Assembly: GCF_000864585.1 (NCBI RefSeq)
Contig: NC_007918.1
Source: His2 virus
Taxonomy: Viruses; Saleviricota; Huolimaviricetes; Haloruvirales
Reading direction: 5' to 3' (one strand)
Length of the DNA stretch: 16,067 bases
The notes under the pieces are model-generated. The model did not search any database. It was given only the letters and a program-made list of their open reading frames with translations, and was not told the DNA's origin. Made by a program: the position numbers and the translations under genes. Positions 1 to 6,480 of the stretch are shown here, one piece after another (positions within the stretch are counted from its first letter, which is position 1; each line of letters begins with the position of its first letter).

Positions 1-22
1 TGATGAATAGGCGTCGTCGAAG

Positions 23-93
23 GGTAGAGCGCCTGTACCGCCTGTTTTCAGGGGTTTGAGAATGTCGTTAACAGGCAGTACAGAGTCTCTACC
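23..93. repeat. Large imperfect palindrome near the terminus
   Basis: Bases 23-46 and 70-93 pair as inverted arms of 24 nt with 20 matches and no gaps. The blocks are GGTAGAG, CTGTAC and GCCTGTT, with mismatches at fixed positions between them, around a 23-nt centre. The mirrored copy lies at 15975-16045. It could fold as a hairpin when single-stranded during strand-displacement replication, or bind a dimeric initiator. Function is inferred from position only. Confidence 0.75.
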
Positions 94-129
94 GCACGAA
101 TTACTGACGCTCATATTCATAATCACGAG

Positions 130-331
130 TTATGTAAATTTCTAAATATAATGGTTTTACATGGTTCGATAATTTATGTAAGTCAAAATATATAATGAAC
201 CTTAATGGTCCAGAAACTTATGCGAATTTCTGTATATAATGATTCTACACGGTACGTCAACTTACTGAAAGCTACGCGCCTTTCTCGAAAACTGCCAGTA
301 CCTACAAAGGAACTATAATGATTCTACATGG
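130..331. repeat. 44-bp iterons in the left terminal repeat
   Basis: Three consecutive 44-bp units start at 130, 174 and 218 with TTATG, and the start of a fourth is visible at 262 (TTACT). Each full unit carries a core close to TATAATG-ATTCTACATGG, at 147-164, 191-208 and 235-252; a fourth copy of the core is displaced to 314-331. Regular spacing close to four helical turns suggests binding of a replication or packaging protein along one face of the DNA. Mirrored copies lie at 15737-15938. The TATAAT-like cores could also be promoter elements, but no gene follows them. Confidence 0.7.
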
Positions 332-447
332 ACCTGGAAGTAAACTGATACGATAGCACAATACGGCAAATAATGCAAACCCTCTCAAAGCCGCACATTC
401 CGTTTCTAAGCGATTTCTACCACAACAAGACCCATTGCACATAGAAC

Positions 448-459
448 GAAAATAAACAA
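448..459 (-). terminator. Possible T-rich terminator for leftward transcripts
   Basis: Read in the leftward transcription direction, this stretch is TTGTTTATTTTC, a T-rich run of the kind that stops archaeal RNA polymerase. It lies inside the terminal repeat about 115 nt beyond the last leftward stop codon. The identical sequence sits on the other strand at 15609-15620, so both operons would share the same stop signal. Confidence 0.3.
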
Positions 460-572
460 TACGGTATAAAGGTTACGGTTGGGTGTATCCCCATACCATA
501 CAATAGCGCAAGTAATGTAAAGGTATGGGTTACGTACAATACTACCGCTATTGTATCGCTAAAATTTTTTGT

Positions 573-728
573 CTATTCTTCGACTTTGAAACCCGAAATG
601 TTACATTTCAGATGTTTCGTAACACCCTTCGGTTGTTCGATTTCGTAATGGTCCGTAGTTACTTCGAAGCGCGTAACGTTCATGTGCGTGATACTTCCGT
701 GTTTCCGGTGATTGAGGTTAACCTTCAT
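573..728 (-). CDS. 51-residue hypothetical protein, last gene of the leftward arm
   Basis: A short open frame starts at an ATG that overlaps the stop of the upstream gene (725-847), the 4-bp ATGA overlap common in this genome, and ends 48 bp before the terminal repeat. The product begins MKVNLNHRKHGS, is polar with many His, Lys and Thr residues, has a single Cys, and has no membrane segment or motif I recognise. The overlap and the continuation of the operon are the main support. Function unknown. Confidence 0.65.
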   Translation of the reverse strand: MKVNLNHRKHGSITHMNVTRFEVTTDHYEIEQPKGVTKHLKCNISGFKVEE

Positions 729-847
729 TGTTCTTCCCAAACGTGTTTCGTATTGTTCTTACAGGTACGTTCTGCATCGAATATTGTGGCATCCGCGTAA
801 GATGCAGTAGCACCGCATTGCCGACAAATTAAATCATTGTTACTCAT
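725..847 (-). CDS. 40-residue cysteine-containing micro-protein
   Basis: The product begins MSNNDLICRQCGATAS. It has a CRQC knuckle at residues 8-11 and one further Cys near residue 29, followed by a His, so it may bind one zinc ion with mixed ligands. Its stop overlaps the start of the next gene (ATGA), and it begins 2 bp after the stop of the gene upstream. The role is unknown; it belongs to a family-like set of tiny CxxC proteins spread through the leftward arm. Confidence 0.65.
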   Translation of the reverse strand: MSNNDLICRQCGATASYADATIFDAERTCKNNTKHVWEEQ

Positions 848-849
848 TG

Positions 850-999
850 TTAGTACGTGTGTTGTTCCGCTTTTCGTCGTTGATGCACCGTACCGCAATT
901 AGTGCAAAGAGTGACTAACTCATACGTGATACCTTCAAGGTCTTGTTCACTGATTTGCTTTTTCGTCATTCGGGTAGGTTTGTAGCAACAATGTGCCAT
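850..999 (-). CDS. 49-residue cysteine-rich micro-protein
   Basis: Starting from the ATG at 999 the product begins MAHCCYKPTR and contains CTNC near residues 32-35. The two N-terminal Cys plus this knuckle could form a four-Cys zinc site. An internal ATG at 969 would give a 39-residue form beginning MTKKQISEQD with only the second pair; I prefer the longer form because it completes the set of ligands, but no clear Shine-Dalgarno sequence decides it. Stop and next start are 2 bp apart. Function unknown. Confidence 0.6.
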   Translation of the reverse strand: MAHCCYKPTRMTKKQISEQDLEGITYELVTLCTNCGTVHQRRKAEQHTY

Positions 1000-1027
1000 T
1001 GCACTTAGTTACAATACCTACTTCTTA

Positions 1028-1123
1028 TTAACCTTTTCGCTTATTTGCTTCAATGCAATCTTTGCATACTGGCCTACCATATAGCATTTCGCACCTTGCA
1101 CACATAATTGGTCTATCGGACAT
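1028..1123 (-). CDS. 31-residue double-CxxC micro-protein
   Basis: This very short frame encodes a product beginning MSDRPIMCARCEM with a second knuckle, CKDC, about 12 residues later, then a basic tail. Two CxxC pairs in 31 residues are almost certainly a zinc ribbon or a treble-clef-like fold, which argues strongly that the frame is real. It begins 2 bp after the stop of the small membrane protein gene upstream. Haloarchaea are known to make many zinc-binding micro-proteins of this size. The specific target is not visible. Confidence 0.65.
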   Translation of the reverse strand: MSDRPIMCARCEMLYGRPVCKDCIEANKRKG

Positions 1124-1125
1124 AT

Positions 1126-1275
1126 TTACAATAAGTAGACTAATGATGTTCCGCAATTTGTGCCAGCAATATAACAAGCGACATTATGGAATACAATTAT
1201 ACCAATTACAATACCGATTGTTTTAGCTACTATTGCCTTTGCTTGTCTTTCTTCCGCCTTTGTCATGTTTAACAT
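1126..1275 (-). CDS. 49-residue single-pass membrane protein
   Basis: The product begins MLNMTKAEERQAK and then has a hydrophobic helix (about residues 16-37, rich in Ile, Val and Gly). The tail holds two Cys and ends LVYLL. It is probably inserted in the host or viral membrane with the charged N-terminus in the cytoplasm. A second ATG at 1266 would remove three residues. It lies in the chain of leftward micro-genes, 2 bp from the next start. Function unknown. Confidence 0.6.
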   Translation of the reverse strand: MLNMTKAEERQAKAIVAKTIGIVIGIIVFHNVACYIAGTNCGTSLVYLL

Positions 1276-1284
1276 TGTACTTTC

Positions 1285-1377
1285 TTACAAACGTTTAATG
1301 TCGTGTAACGTACCTACTTGCGTGCCTATTCTGTTGCCGCAAGGGGTAGGGGCTTTACAATCAGATACCCCCTGCAT
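1285..1377 (-). CDS. Possible 30-residue micro-protein
   Basis: An ATG 8 bp after the methyltransferase-like gene's stop opens a 30-codon frame (MQGVSDCKAPTPCGN...) that ends 9 bp before the next gene. It has two Cys but no full zinc motif. Its tight fit between two genes is the only support; the stretch could equally be a short spacer. Confidence 0.35.
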   Translation of the reverse strand: MQGVSDCKAPTPCGNRIGTQVGTLHDIKRL

Positions 1378-1385
1378 AATTCAGT

Positions 1386-1991
1386 CTAATGCTGAATTGT
1401 CTCAAATCGATTTCTAAGCGGTTCCATCAAGTAATGTACGTATGCACTTGGTAGACTATTGCGCACTATTGAGTGTACGTGATAGTCGTTAGAATACGAT
1501 TTGATGGAAAGGGCTTGTTGCTTGTTGATTTGCGTTACTGTATTCTCATATGCATTTTGATTAGCTATCTCTGGTTGTTCGATATCGTAATTTGTCCAAA
1601 ATACACGTTCATATTTTAGCGGAATATCGAACATATCGCCGGACAGTCTAAGGTCCGGCGAAAACCCGATAGGACTATTTCGCACATTTTCAATGGCGTA
1701 GTTCTTAGCGTGGTTTTCAGCTATCTCTTTTGCCGTAGGAATGAGGTTTTCGTATTCCTTGGGGTTTGTGTTGTTTGCCTTTGAAAACTTCTTACACGGC
1801 GGATGTAATAGCATAAAGTCGAATACGATATCGGTAGGCAATCCGTTGCGCAAATCGCATTGTATGTATTCCTTCACGTTCTGCATACAATCATGCTTGC
1901 GTGGTTCTATGCCGAAAGCATAGACTTCACCGTATTCGGACAATACTTCACTTTCTACACAACTACCTGTAAATACGTGTGCTATTTTCAT
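1386..1991 (-). CDS. Compact C5-cytosine DNA methyltransferase-like protein
   Basis: The 201-residue product carries the ordered signature of C5-cytosine methyltransferases. A motif I-like cofactor loop (FTGSC, residues 7-11, with Cys in place of the usual last Gly) comes first. It is followed by motif IV HPPCKKFS with the catalytic Cys at residue 66, motif VI ENV at 101-103, and a motif VIII-like RVFWTNY near 129-135. Family members are usually over 300 residues, so the target-recognition part is greatly reduced or missing. I chose the ATG at 1991, preceded by AGGTG at proper spacing; a GTG three codons earlier is also open. It may protect viral DNA from host restriction or act on a small substrate. 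Reduced phage methylases of this type are known; activity here is inferred. Confidence 0.72.
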   Translation of the reverse strand: MKIAHVFTGSCVESEVLSEYGEVYAFGIEPRKHDCMQNVKEYIQCDLRNGLPTDIVFDFMLLHPPCKKFSKANNTNPKEYENLIPTAKEIAENHAKNYAIENVRNSPIGFSPDLRLSGDMFDIPLKYERVFWTNYDIEQPEIANQNAYENTVTQINKQQALSIKSYSNDYHVHSIVRNSLPSAYVHYLMEPLRNRFETIQH

Positions 1992-1993
1992 TG

Positions 1994-2365
1994 TTAACAC
2001 CTAACCGTAAACATATCACGGTATAGAACCTTGTTATTTTTCTTAGACCATACATCGATTGCCACAACCGTACCGTTTGGAGTGTATTTATTCAACTTGG
2101 CATATTGCTCATTCATCTTAAATAGTTCATCCTGAATATTCGGCCGTAGGAACGTTACCGCTAATTCTACACGTTCATCATCGATTTGAATTATTGTATT
2201 GCAATTTATCGAATCGTTAACAACCGTGTAGGATTCTTTTACTTCTTGTTGCGTTATAGTCTCTTGTTCATCTGATTGATGAAATGGGAAAGTTCCGGTA
2301 ACTAAGCTAACAACCAGTATTACCAGAAAACCTATTCCCAATAATGCATCTGTAAATGCCGTCAT
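1994..2365 (-). CDS. Membrane-anchored hypothetical protein, 123 residues
   Basis: An N-terminal hydrophobic helix (about residues 6-26, LLGIGFLVILVVSLV) is followed by a polar domain of roughly 95 residues with two Cys, one mid-protein and one at the very C-terminus. This fits a type II or signal-anchored protein whose main domain faces outside. The start overlaps the stop of the zinc-knuckle gene upstream by 4 bp (ATGA), and the methyltransferase-like gene follows directly. I do not recognise the family. A role at the cell surface or in the virion is possible but unsupported. Confidence 0.75.
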   Translation of the reverse strand: MTAFTDALLGIGFLVILVVSLVTGTFPFHQSDEQETITQQEVKESYTVVNDSINCNTIIQIDDERVELAVTFLRPNIQDELFKMNEQYAKLNKYTPNGTVVAIDVWSKKNNKVLYRDMFTVRC

Positions 2366-2559
2366 TCTTCTATCCTCCTAACGCAACTTTCGCATAGATT
2401 GAACGGTTCAACTATGTATCCATCCCTATCGAAATATTCAACGATACACCTAATTACGTCATCACCGTGTAGGGATTTCTGGCAATCCGCGCAAAGACTA
2501 CCGACATTGTAAAATCTATCCTTCTTTAGTATTGTTGCATCGCTTTCTCTTAGAGTCAT
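2362..2559 (-). CDS. 65-residue zinc-finger-like protein
   Basis: The product has a CADC knuckle near residues 23-26 and a CESC knuckle near residues 56-59, with an extra Cys between them. The spacing of about 30 residues fits a zinc ribbon or a small treble clef. A good ribosome binding site (AGGAG, about 10 nt upstream) precedes the ATG. It overlaps the next gene by 4 bp and lies 1 bp from the gene upstream. It may bind nucleic acid or a host protein; the partner is unknown. Confidence 0.75.
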   Translation of the reverse strand: MTLRESDATILKKDRFYNVGSLCADCQKSLHGDDVIRCIVEYFDRDGYIVEPFNLCESCVRRIEE

Positions 2560-2560
2560 T

Positions 2561-2845
2561 TTAGTAATCTCCTATTTTCGTTTGTTCCGATTTCTTCAAT
2601 CTATCCGCCACTATCGAACTAAGCGAAATCAGAACGTAAGTTGCCGGAATAGTGTTTAGCACCGCAATCAGGAATAGTGCAATCGTAATCAATTCGTACC
2701 CATATGCATCTGTCGCAAGTGCGGCAAAGTGCGGCATAGTAAACGCTTGCAATACCAGAACGTGAATTGTGGCATTGTTCGTTTCTATCGCATCGTTCAT
2801 TAGTCGCTTTGATTCTTGGTTGTATCGCTTTCTGAATTCAGTCAT
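2561..2845 (-). CDS. 94-residue two-helix membrane protein
   Basis: I begin the gene at the ATG at 2845 (MTEFRKRYNQ...); the open frame reaches a TTG 17 codons earlier, which is less likely. A basic, amphipathic N-terminus is followed by two hydrophobic stretches (about residues 28-45 and 49-75) and a charged tail with several Lys. It probably spans the membrane once or twice. Its stop lies 1 bp before the zinc-finger-like gene. Function unknown. Confidence 0.65.
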   Translation of the reverse strand: MTEFRKRYNQESKRLMNDAIETNNATIHVLVLQAFTMPHFAALATDAYGYELITIALFLIAVLNTIPATYVLISLSSIVADRLKKSEQTKIGDY

Positions 2846-2874
2846 GGTATTGTGTTTTGTCTCATTTAGTCGCT

Positions 2875-2955
2875 TTATGCAGGATTTTTCAAGCAAGTTG
2901 CCATATACAGGGGCGCTAAACTTGCTTTAAGTATCAGTATTGTTACCTTTTTCAT
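2875..2955 (-). CDS. Possible 26-residue hydrophobic peptide
   Basis: An ATG at 2955 opens a 26-codon frame (MKKVTILILKASLAPLYMATC...) that looks like a short hydrophobic or signal-like peptide. It fills most of the gap between the zinc-finger gene (2978-3157) and the membrane protein gene. There is no clear ribosome binding site and no homologue I recognise. Confidence 0.28.
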   Translation of the reverse strand: MKKVTILILKASLAPLYMATCLKNPA

Positions 2956-2977
2956 TAAATAATGCTTGGTGGGGGCT

Positions 2978-3157
2978 TCATGCTTTCACTTCCCGATTAG
3001 TTTTTAAATCAATAACGTAATCATATTCTTTACCGCAAGTTCGGCATACGAAACGCTTGTCTTGGTTTTGTCTTGATATTGCATCGTTGCCGTGTTTATC
3101 CATCGATGAACGTTTGCGGTAACTTCTATGCCCACATGGTAATTCATATTGCCACAT
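2978..3157 (-). CDS. 59-residue CxH...CxxC zinc-finger protein
   Basis: The product begins MWQYELPCGHRSYRKR. It has a C-G-H pair at residues 8-10 and a CRTC knuckle at 38-41, four good zinc ligands, with a basic segment between them that could contact nucleic acid. It begins 2 bp after the stop of the upstream gene. The ligand pattern makes it almost certainly real despite its size. Function unknown. Confidence 0.7.
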   Translation of the reverse strand: MWQYELPCGHRSYRKRSSMDKHGNDAISRQNQDKRFVCRTCGKEYDYVIDLKTNREVKA

Positions 3158-3159
3158 TG

Positions 3160-3375
3160 TTAGACTACTACCTCATAGTTGCCTTTCTCAATATTCCGTT
3201 CTATCATGGTTTCTGGTATTGTTGTCATATCGAACTTGTTTCTACAATGCTGGATTTTATACACTATATCGCACATACGTTTACTATATTCCATATCGAT
3301 AATTCGGTACATTTCACTGTATTGCACATTCTTAATCTGTTCACCTTTTGCGTAAGTCGGTTCGAATTTACTCAT
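3160..3375 (-). CDS. 71-residue hypothetical protein
   Basis: I choose the ATG at 3375, which overlaps the stop of the 32-residue membrane peptide gene upstream (ATGA); the open frame extends 21 codons further to a TTG, but that would run through the other gene. The product (MSKFEPTYAKGEQ...) is polar and mixed-charge, with several Met, two Cys and no membrane helix. No family recognised. Confidence 0.65.
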   Translation of the reverse strand: MSKFEPTYAKGEQIKNVQYSEMYRIIDMEYSKRMCDIVYKIQHCRNKFDMTTIPETMIERNIEKGNYEVVV

Positions 3376-3470
3376 ACGTTGAACATACCTCTTAGTCCTA
3401 AGTATCCCCAACAGGTTATTAGCACAATTCCCCAACAAACAACGACAAGTTCTAATGTTGAATTAATCAT
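3372..3470 (-). CDS. 32-residue single-pass membrane peptide
   Basis: The start codon lies inside the last codons of the polymerase gene (8-bp overlap) and the stop overlaps the next start by 4 bp, so it fits exactly into the translational chain. The product (MINSTLELVVVCWGIVLITC...) is one hydrophobic helix followed by a short basic tail. Such peptides often modulate membranes or partner proteins; no specific role can be given. Confidence 0.6.
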   Translation of the reverse strand: MINSTLELVVVCWGIVLITCWGYLGLRGMFNV

Positions 3471-5625
3471 CTTTTACCACAACCGTTTCGTTTCCGTTCG
3501 GTGTTGCATCGCCTATCATCTTTTCATTGATATCCATTTGTTCTTGTATCATTTCTTCTTTTTGCTCTTGCAAGTCTATCGGTTTACTATACTCTTTGTC
3601 GTTTAGCAAGTCGTGGAAATTTGGATTTTCCCGATTCCAGTTACGCTTGTCGTCAAAGTCGGGTTTTAGTTTCTTGGAGTTTTCCACGAATTCCGACACA
3701 CTACCACGTTCTGTATTTATCAACACTTCCGCCATTGTTAACGGCCGTTCATTATCTAATGGTATTGCCTCTTTGTGTTTCTTTGCAAGTCCTTTCAACG
3801 TATCGCCTAAGTTCGATTCAATGAATCCGCGCGTTTTCGTTTTGGTCTTACCTTGAATGGTATCTACCTCATACACGCCACTACCGACAATAAACGCACT
3901 ACCTTCATAATCGAAATCCCATGCACCCAATGAACGTGTAGCTTCTTTTCGGAATTCACTTTCTGGTAGTGAATCATCCGGTACGTGTATCTGTTCATCG
4001 AATGAGGAATTTTCATATGCCTCTTTTTCCACCATTAGGCAATCCGTTGCGAACATTACCGTACTATCTTCAATGTCATGTTCAACAACTTGCTTATGTA
4101 GTTCTAAGCGCGTCAATCCGGTAATGTAAGACGCAAAGAACGGATTGAATCGCTTGCCCGCTTCTAATTCCGTAATGATGATTTCATCATCTCCAAGGGC
4201 TTCACGTTGCTTTTTGGAGAGATAGAAACGCGGGTATTGCGTTTCATGTGCTTGCATTATCTTTTTGCCGTCTTTGTCTAAGTCATGCTTATGTCTCTTT
4301 TCTGTTGTCTGGCACGTTTTGCCATACGATGAATTGAGAACAATTTTCAGCAATTGCCCTTTCTTCGGTTTGTTCTTTAGCTGTTCGAATACTTTACGTT
4401 CTGCATACATATCCCCTATAAATTCGAAGGGCTTACTTGTCCTATCTGTAATGTTTCCTATCCACGCTTCAATTAATTCGAAATCCGTAACTAATCCGTT
4501 GTTTACGGCGAATTCGAAAATGGGCTTGATAACGGTAACAACCTTATTTGTCATTGCCGGGAATTTCACTTTCCCGTCAATCTTACACGCAAACGGTTGT
4601 ATCATTCTACTGGAATCTGTCGTTACTCTTGCTTTCACAACACCGTAATGCCCATTTTCTATTTCCTCATAACCGAACTTATTGATAGAATGTGAGAAAG
4701 GCTCTTTATCGCTTACTTCATTCAAGTAGTGATTCCAATTAAGCGTAGTTGGGTCCGGTAAGTCCTTCATGATTGCCGGATATGCTGAATTGATATCCGG
4801 TGCAACAACTTCACCGACATTACCCCTTTGGAACACTTCAAACCTTCCGCCATAGTAACTTTCCCAAAACAGATTTTGCATTGCCTCATTACCAAGGGAA
4901 GGCTTTTCTTCGGTATTTGCACGTAGGTATTCCGCACTAAGATATCCCGTACTTATTGGCCTACCCATAGGAATATCTAAATTTTCCGCTTCATTCGTTA
5001 GTTCAATGGCAAGGTCTTGCGTAAGACTTGCATCTTTCTTTGCGTATTTCAAGATTTCATCAAAGTTATCTTTGATGTATTCTTTATCATCGAACTTGGA
5101 TGTATCAATACCTTCTTTCTTGTTTTCACCTAACCATTCTTCGGCCGCGTTATCTAATGAAGTATAGAAGAATTGGGCAATATCGTAATGCGGTGAGATA
5201 TTACCATTTTCATCAACAATGCGTAACATCTTACCTTTGATGTAAAATATTTCGTATTCGATACCTGCAACGGTTGTAGTTGTTTCATTCGTTACGACTA
5301 ATTCCGACATTTCTTTTTGTGACAGTATGCCGGATAGAATGGCGTTTGCATCGAAATCAAGATTGTACCATATATTGATGTTACTTCTTGTCTTGTAATC
5401 CGTCAATGCATCCATGATAGTTTCTGCATCTAATTCGGAAACATCTCTGTTGTAGTATGCTTGTGTCTTATCGCCATACGCGGATGTAAGCATAAATACA
5501 GTACCGCTTGATGTTTCCGTATCAAATGCATTAATCAGTTTACCATCTACAAACGTTGCGCTATATTGGTCTTGATATGCAGGATATAAGTTAACTTCAT
5601 CTAAGTTTCTATCAGATTTTGCCAT
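3463..5625 (-). CDS. polB: Protein-primed family B DNA polymerase (720 aa)
   Basis: This is the replicative polymerase, expected to start synthesis from a terminal protein at both genome ends and to displace the other strand. The 3'-5' exonuclease motifs are all present: DTE at 35-37, N-x-x-F-D at 88-92 and Y-x-x-x-D at 194-198. A YxGG-type linker (YYGG, 257-260) is followed by motif A D-INSAYP at 277-283, motif B K427...NSSYG at 431-435, and motif C at 526-528. Motif C reads ATD where family B enzymes usually read DTD; the retained second Asp (528) matches the main metal ligand. About 140 residues between motifs A and B can hold the terminal-protein-binding insertions. At 720 residues it is longer than the phi29 enzyme (about 570), with a Glu/Lys-rich C-terminal tail. 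The ATG is preceded by GAGAGGGA. The candidate terminal protein gene lies 19 bp upstream. Confidence 0.95.
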   Translation of the reverse strand: MAKSDRNLDEVNLYPAYQDQYSATFVDGKLINAFDTETSSGTVFMLTSAYGDKTQAYYNRDVSELDAETIMDALTDYKTRSNINIWYNLDFDANAILSGILSQKEMSELVVTNETTTTVAGIEYEIFYIKGKMLRIVDENGNISPHYDIAQFFYTSLDNAAEEWLGENKKEGIDTSKFDDKEYIKDNFDEILKYAKKDASLTQDLAIELTNEAENLDIPMGRPISTGYLSAEYLRANTEEKPSLGNEAMQNLFWESYYGGRFEVFQRGNVGEVVAPDINSAYPAIMKDLPDPTTLNWNHYLNEVSDKEPFSHSINKFGYEEIENGHYGVVKARVTTDSSRMIQPFACKIDGKVKFPAMTNKVVTVIKPIFEFAVNNGLVTDFELIEAWIGNITDRTSKPFEFIGDMYAERKVFEQLKNKPKKGQLLKIVLNSSYGKTCQTTEKRHKHDLDKDGKKIMQAHETQYPRFYLSKKQREALGDDEIIITELEAGKRFNPFFASYITGLTRLELHKQVVEHDIEDSTVMFATDCLMVEKEAYENSSFDEQIHVPDDSLPESEFRKEATRSLGAWDFDYEGSAFIVGSGVYEVDTIQGKTKTKTRGFIESNLGDTLKGLAKKHKEAIPLDNERPLTMAEVLINTERGSVSEFVENSKKLKPDFDDKRNWNRENPNFHDLLNDKEYSKPIDLQEQKEEMIQEQMDINEKMIGDATPNGNETVVVKDD

Positions 5626-5644
5626 TCCCGTATCCCTCTCATTA

Positions 5645-6106
5645 TTAGCTACTACGCAAGTTGTACCGTCGCTTGATTTGCTCTTTCTCCGCTTGTGAAT
5701 CCGCGCTTTCGAATTCGTTTAGTATCTCCCTTGCACGCGCTTCTAATGCTTTATCGTATTCTTCACTACCTTCTAATAATGGATTGTTCGCAACAGATGT
5801 TCTTACATCTGCATTATCCATGAACGACTTTACAACATTTTCCCGATTTTCTCCACTACGCCTAACGTTTGGGTCTAATCCTTCGACGTTATTGTATTCG
5901 GGGAATGTTTGTTCTATTGCCTGTTTTCTTGCCTCATTACGTTGCCTCGTGTTTTCCTTGATTTGTTCAACTTGCTCTTGTGTACGGAATTCGTTGCTAC
6001 TTGATGTTCTCCATCTTTCTTGTGTATTTCCATATTGGTCCGTATATTCGATTTTTTCTAAGTCTTGTCCACCGGCCGTTTTGAACGTATCTGTTGTTTT
6101 TGCCAT
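5645..6106 (-). CDS. Candidate genome-linked terminal protein (153 aa)
   Basis: The product is hydrophilic and highly charged, with long helical stretches rich in Glu, Arg and Gln (EQVEQIKENTRQRNEARKQ), no membrane segment and no Cys. It ends YNLRSS. It lies immediately upstream of the polymerase in the same direction, 19 bp away, which is where protein-primed systems such as phi29 keep the terminal protein gene. Terminal proteins are poorly conserved and offer Ser, Thr or Tyr as the priming residue; all are present here. I see no sequence motif that proves the role. It could instead be a DNA-binding or replication accessory protein. Confidence 0.6.
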   Translation of the reverse strand: MAKTTDTFKTAGGQDLEKIEYTDQYGNTQERWRTSSSNEFRTQEQVEQIKENTRQRNEARKQAIEQTFPEYNNVEGLDPNVRRSGENRENVVKSFMDNADVRTSVANNPLLEGSEEYDKALEARAREILNEFESADSQAEKEQIKRRYNLRSS

Positions 6107-6160
6107 AGTATGATAGAAATACCTCTATTAATCAATGCCTAATGTTACAAACGTTCGGTG

Positions 6161-6168
6161 CTTTTAAG
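6161..6168 (-). promoter_or_regulatory. Possible TATA element ahead of the terminal protein/polymerase genes
   Basis: On the leftward strand the sequence reads CTTAAAAG within a 131-bp gap between genes, the largest in this part of the arm. Transcription from here would start about 30 nt before the ATG at 6106. A GAGGT lies about 17 nt upstream of that ATG. The match to the haloarchaeal TATA box is modest. Confidence 0.33.
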
Positions 6169-6237
6169 TCGCTTGCACCCTAATTGATAATTGTCACCTT
6201 CACCCTTTTGGGGTTTCTTTGAACTTGTTAGTGATAT

Positions 6238-6480
6238 CTATATCTCGCTTTCTAATTGGTGTAGTTCATCAATTACCCACTTTGCATTTCCGGGTAAGTT
6301 TCGTTCAACTTCATATTCATCGTAATGACTCACACACGTACCTGATGTGAAAACACTGTAAAGTGTTACTCCGCTTGTGAATCCGACTTTCTCTAATTCT
6401 TCACTCAAATGGTAAGTTGCCATGATTGTGTATGCAGTACCTTTTCCGTCTTTCACGTATCTGGTTTTTACTTGCGTCAT
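6238..6480 (-). CDS. 80-residue hypothetical protein
   Basis: I start at the ATG at 6480, which overlaps the stop of the zinc-ribbon gene upstream (ATGA); a TTG six codons earlier is also open but less likely. The product (MTQVKTRYVKDGKGTAYT...) looks like a small soluble alpha/beta domain: a beta-rich N-terminus, a helix (LSEELEKVGF), further strands around one Cys, and an acidic C-terminal helix ending LESEI. I do not recognise the family. It is the last gene before the gap preceding the terminal protein candidate. Confidence 0.72.
   Translation of the reverse strand: MTQVKTRYVKDGKGTAYTIMATYHLSEELEKVGFTSGVTLYSVFTSGTCVSHYDEYEVERNLPGNAKWVIDELHQLESEI

Larger units (their letters stand above)
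1..525. repeat. Left terminal inverted repeat (525 bp)
   Basis: The first 525 bases read as the exact reverse complement of bases 15543-16067; I followed the match along its length and saw it break after base 525. The repeat contains no convincing gene. It holds a terminal TGATGA, an imperfect palindrome (23-93) and a set of 44-bp iterons (130-261). Perfect terminal repeats with a protein-primed polymerase gene inside are the hallmark of linear genomes that carry a covalently bound terminal protein, so this should be a replication origin. It also receives the end of the leftward transcripts. Confidence 0.97.

Noticed and set aside
130-261. CRISPR-like array
   Set aside because: The 44-bp units are similar along their whole length with no unique spacers, and there are no cas genes.
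525-800. 91-codon rightward open frame at the inner edge of the left repeat
   Set aside because: It lies antisense to two overlapping leftward micro-genes (573-728 and 725-847) whose ATGA overlap and CxxC motif are more convincing; its product has no coherent domain.
1992-2000. GTG start for the methyltransferase-like gene
   Set aside because: The ATG three codons later has AGGTG at correct spacing, and the GTG start would overlap the upstream gene without benefit.
3073-3606. 177-codon rightward open frame
   Set aside because: It is antisense to the end of the polymerase gene and three small leftward genes and looks like a shadow frame rich in Phe, His and Ile.
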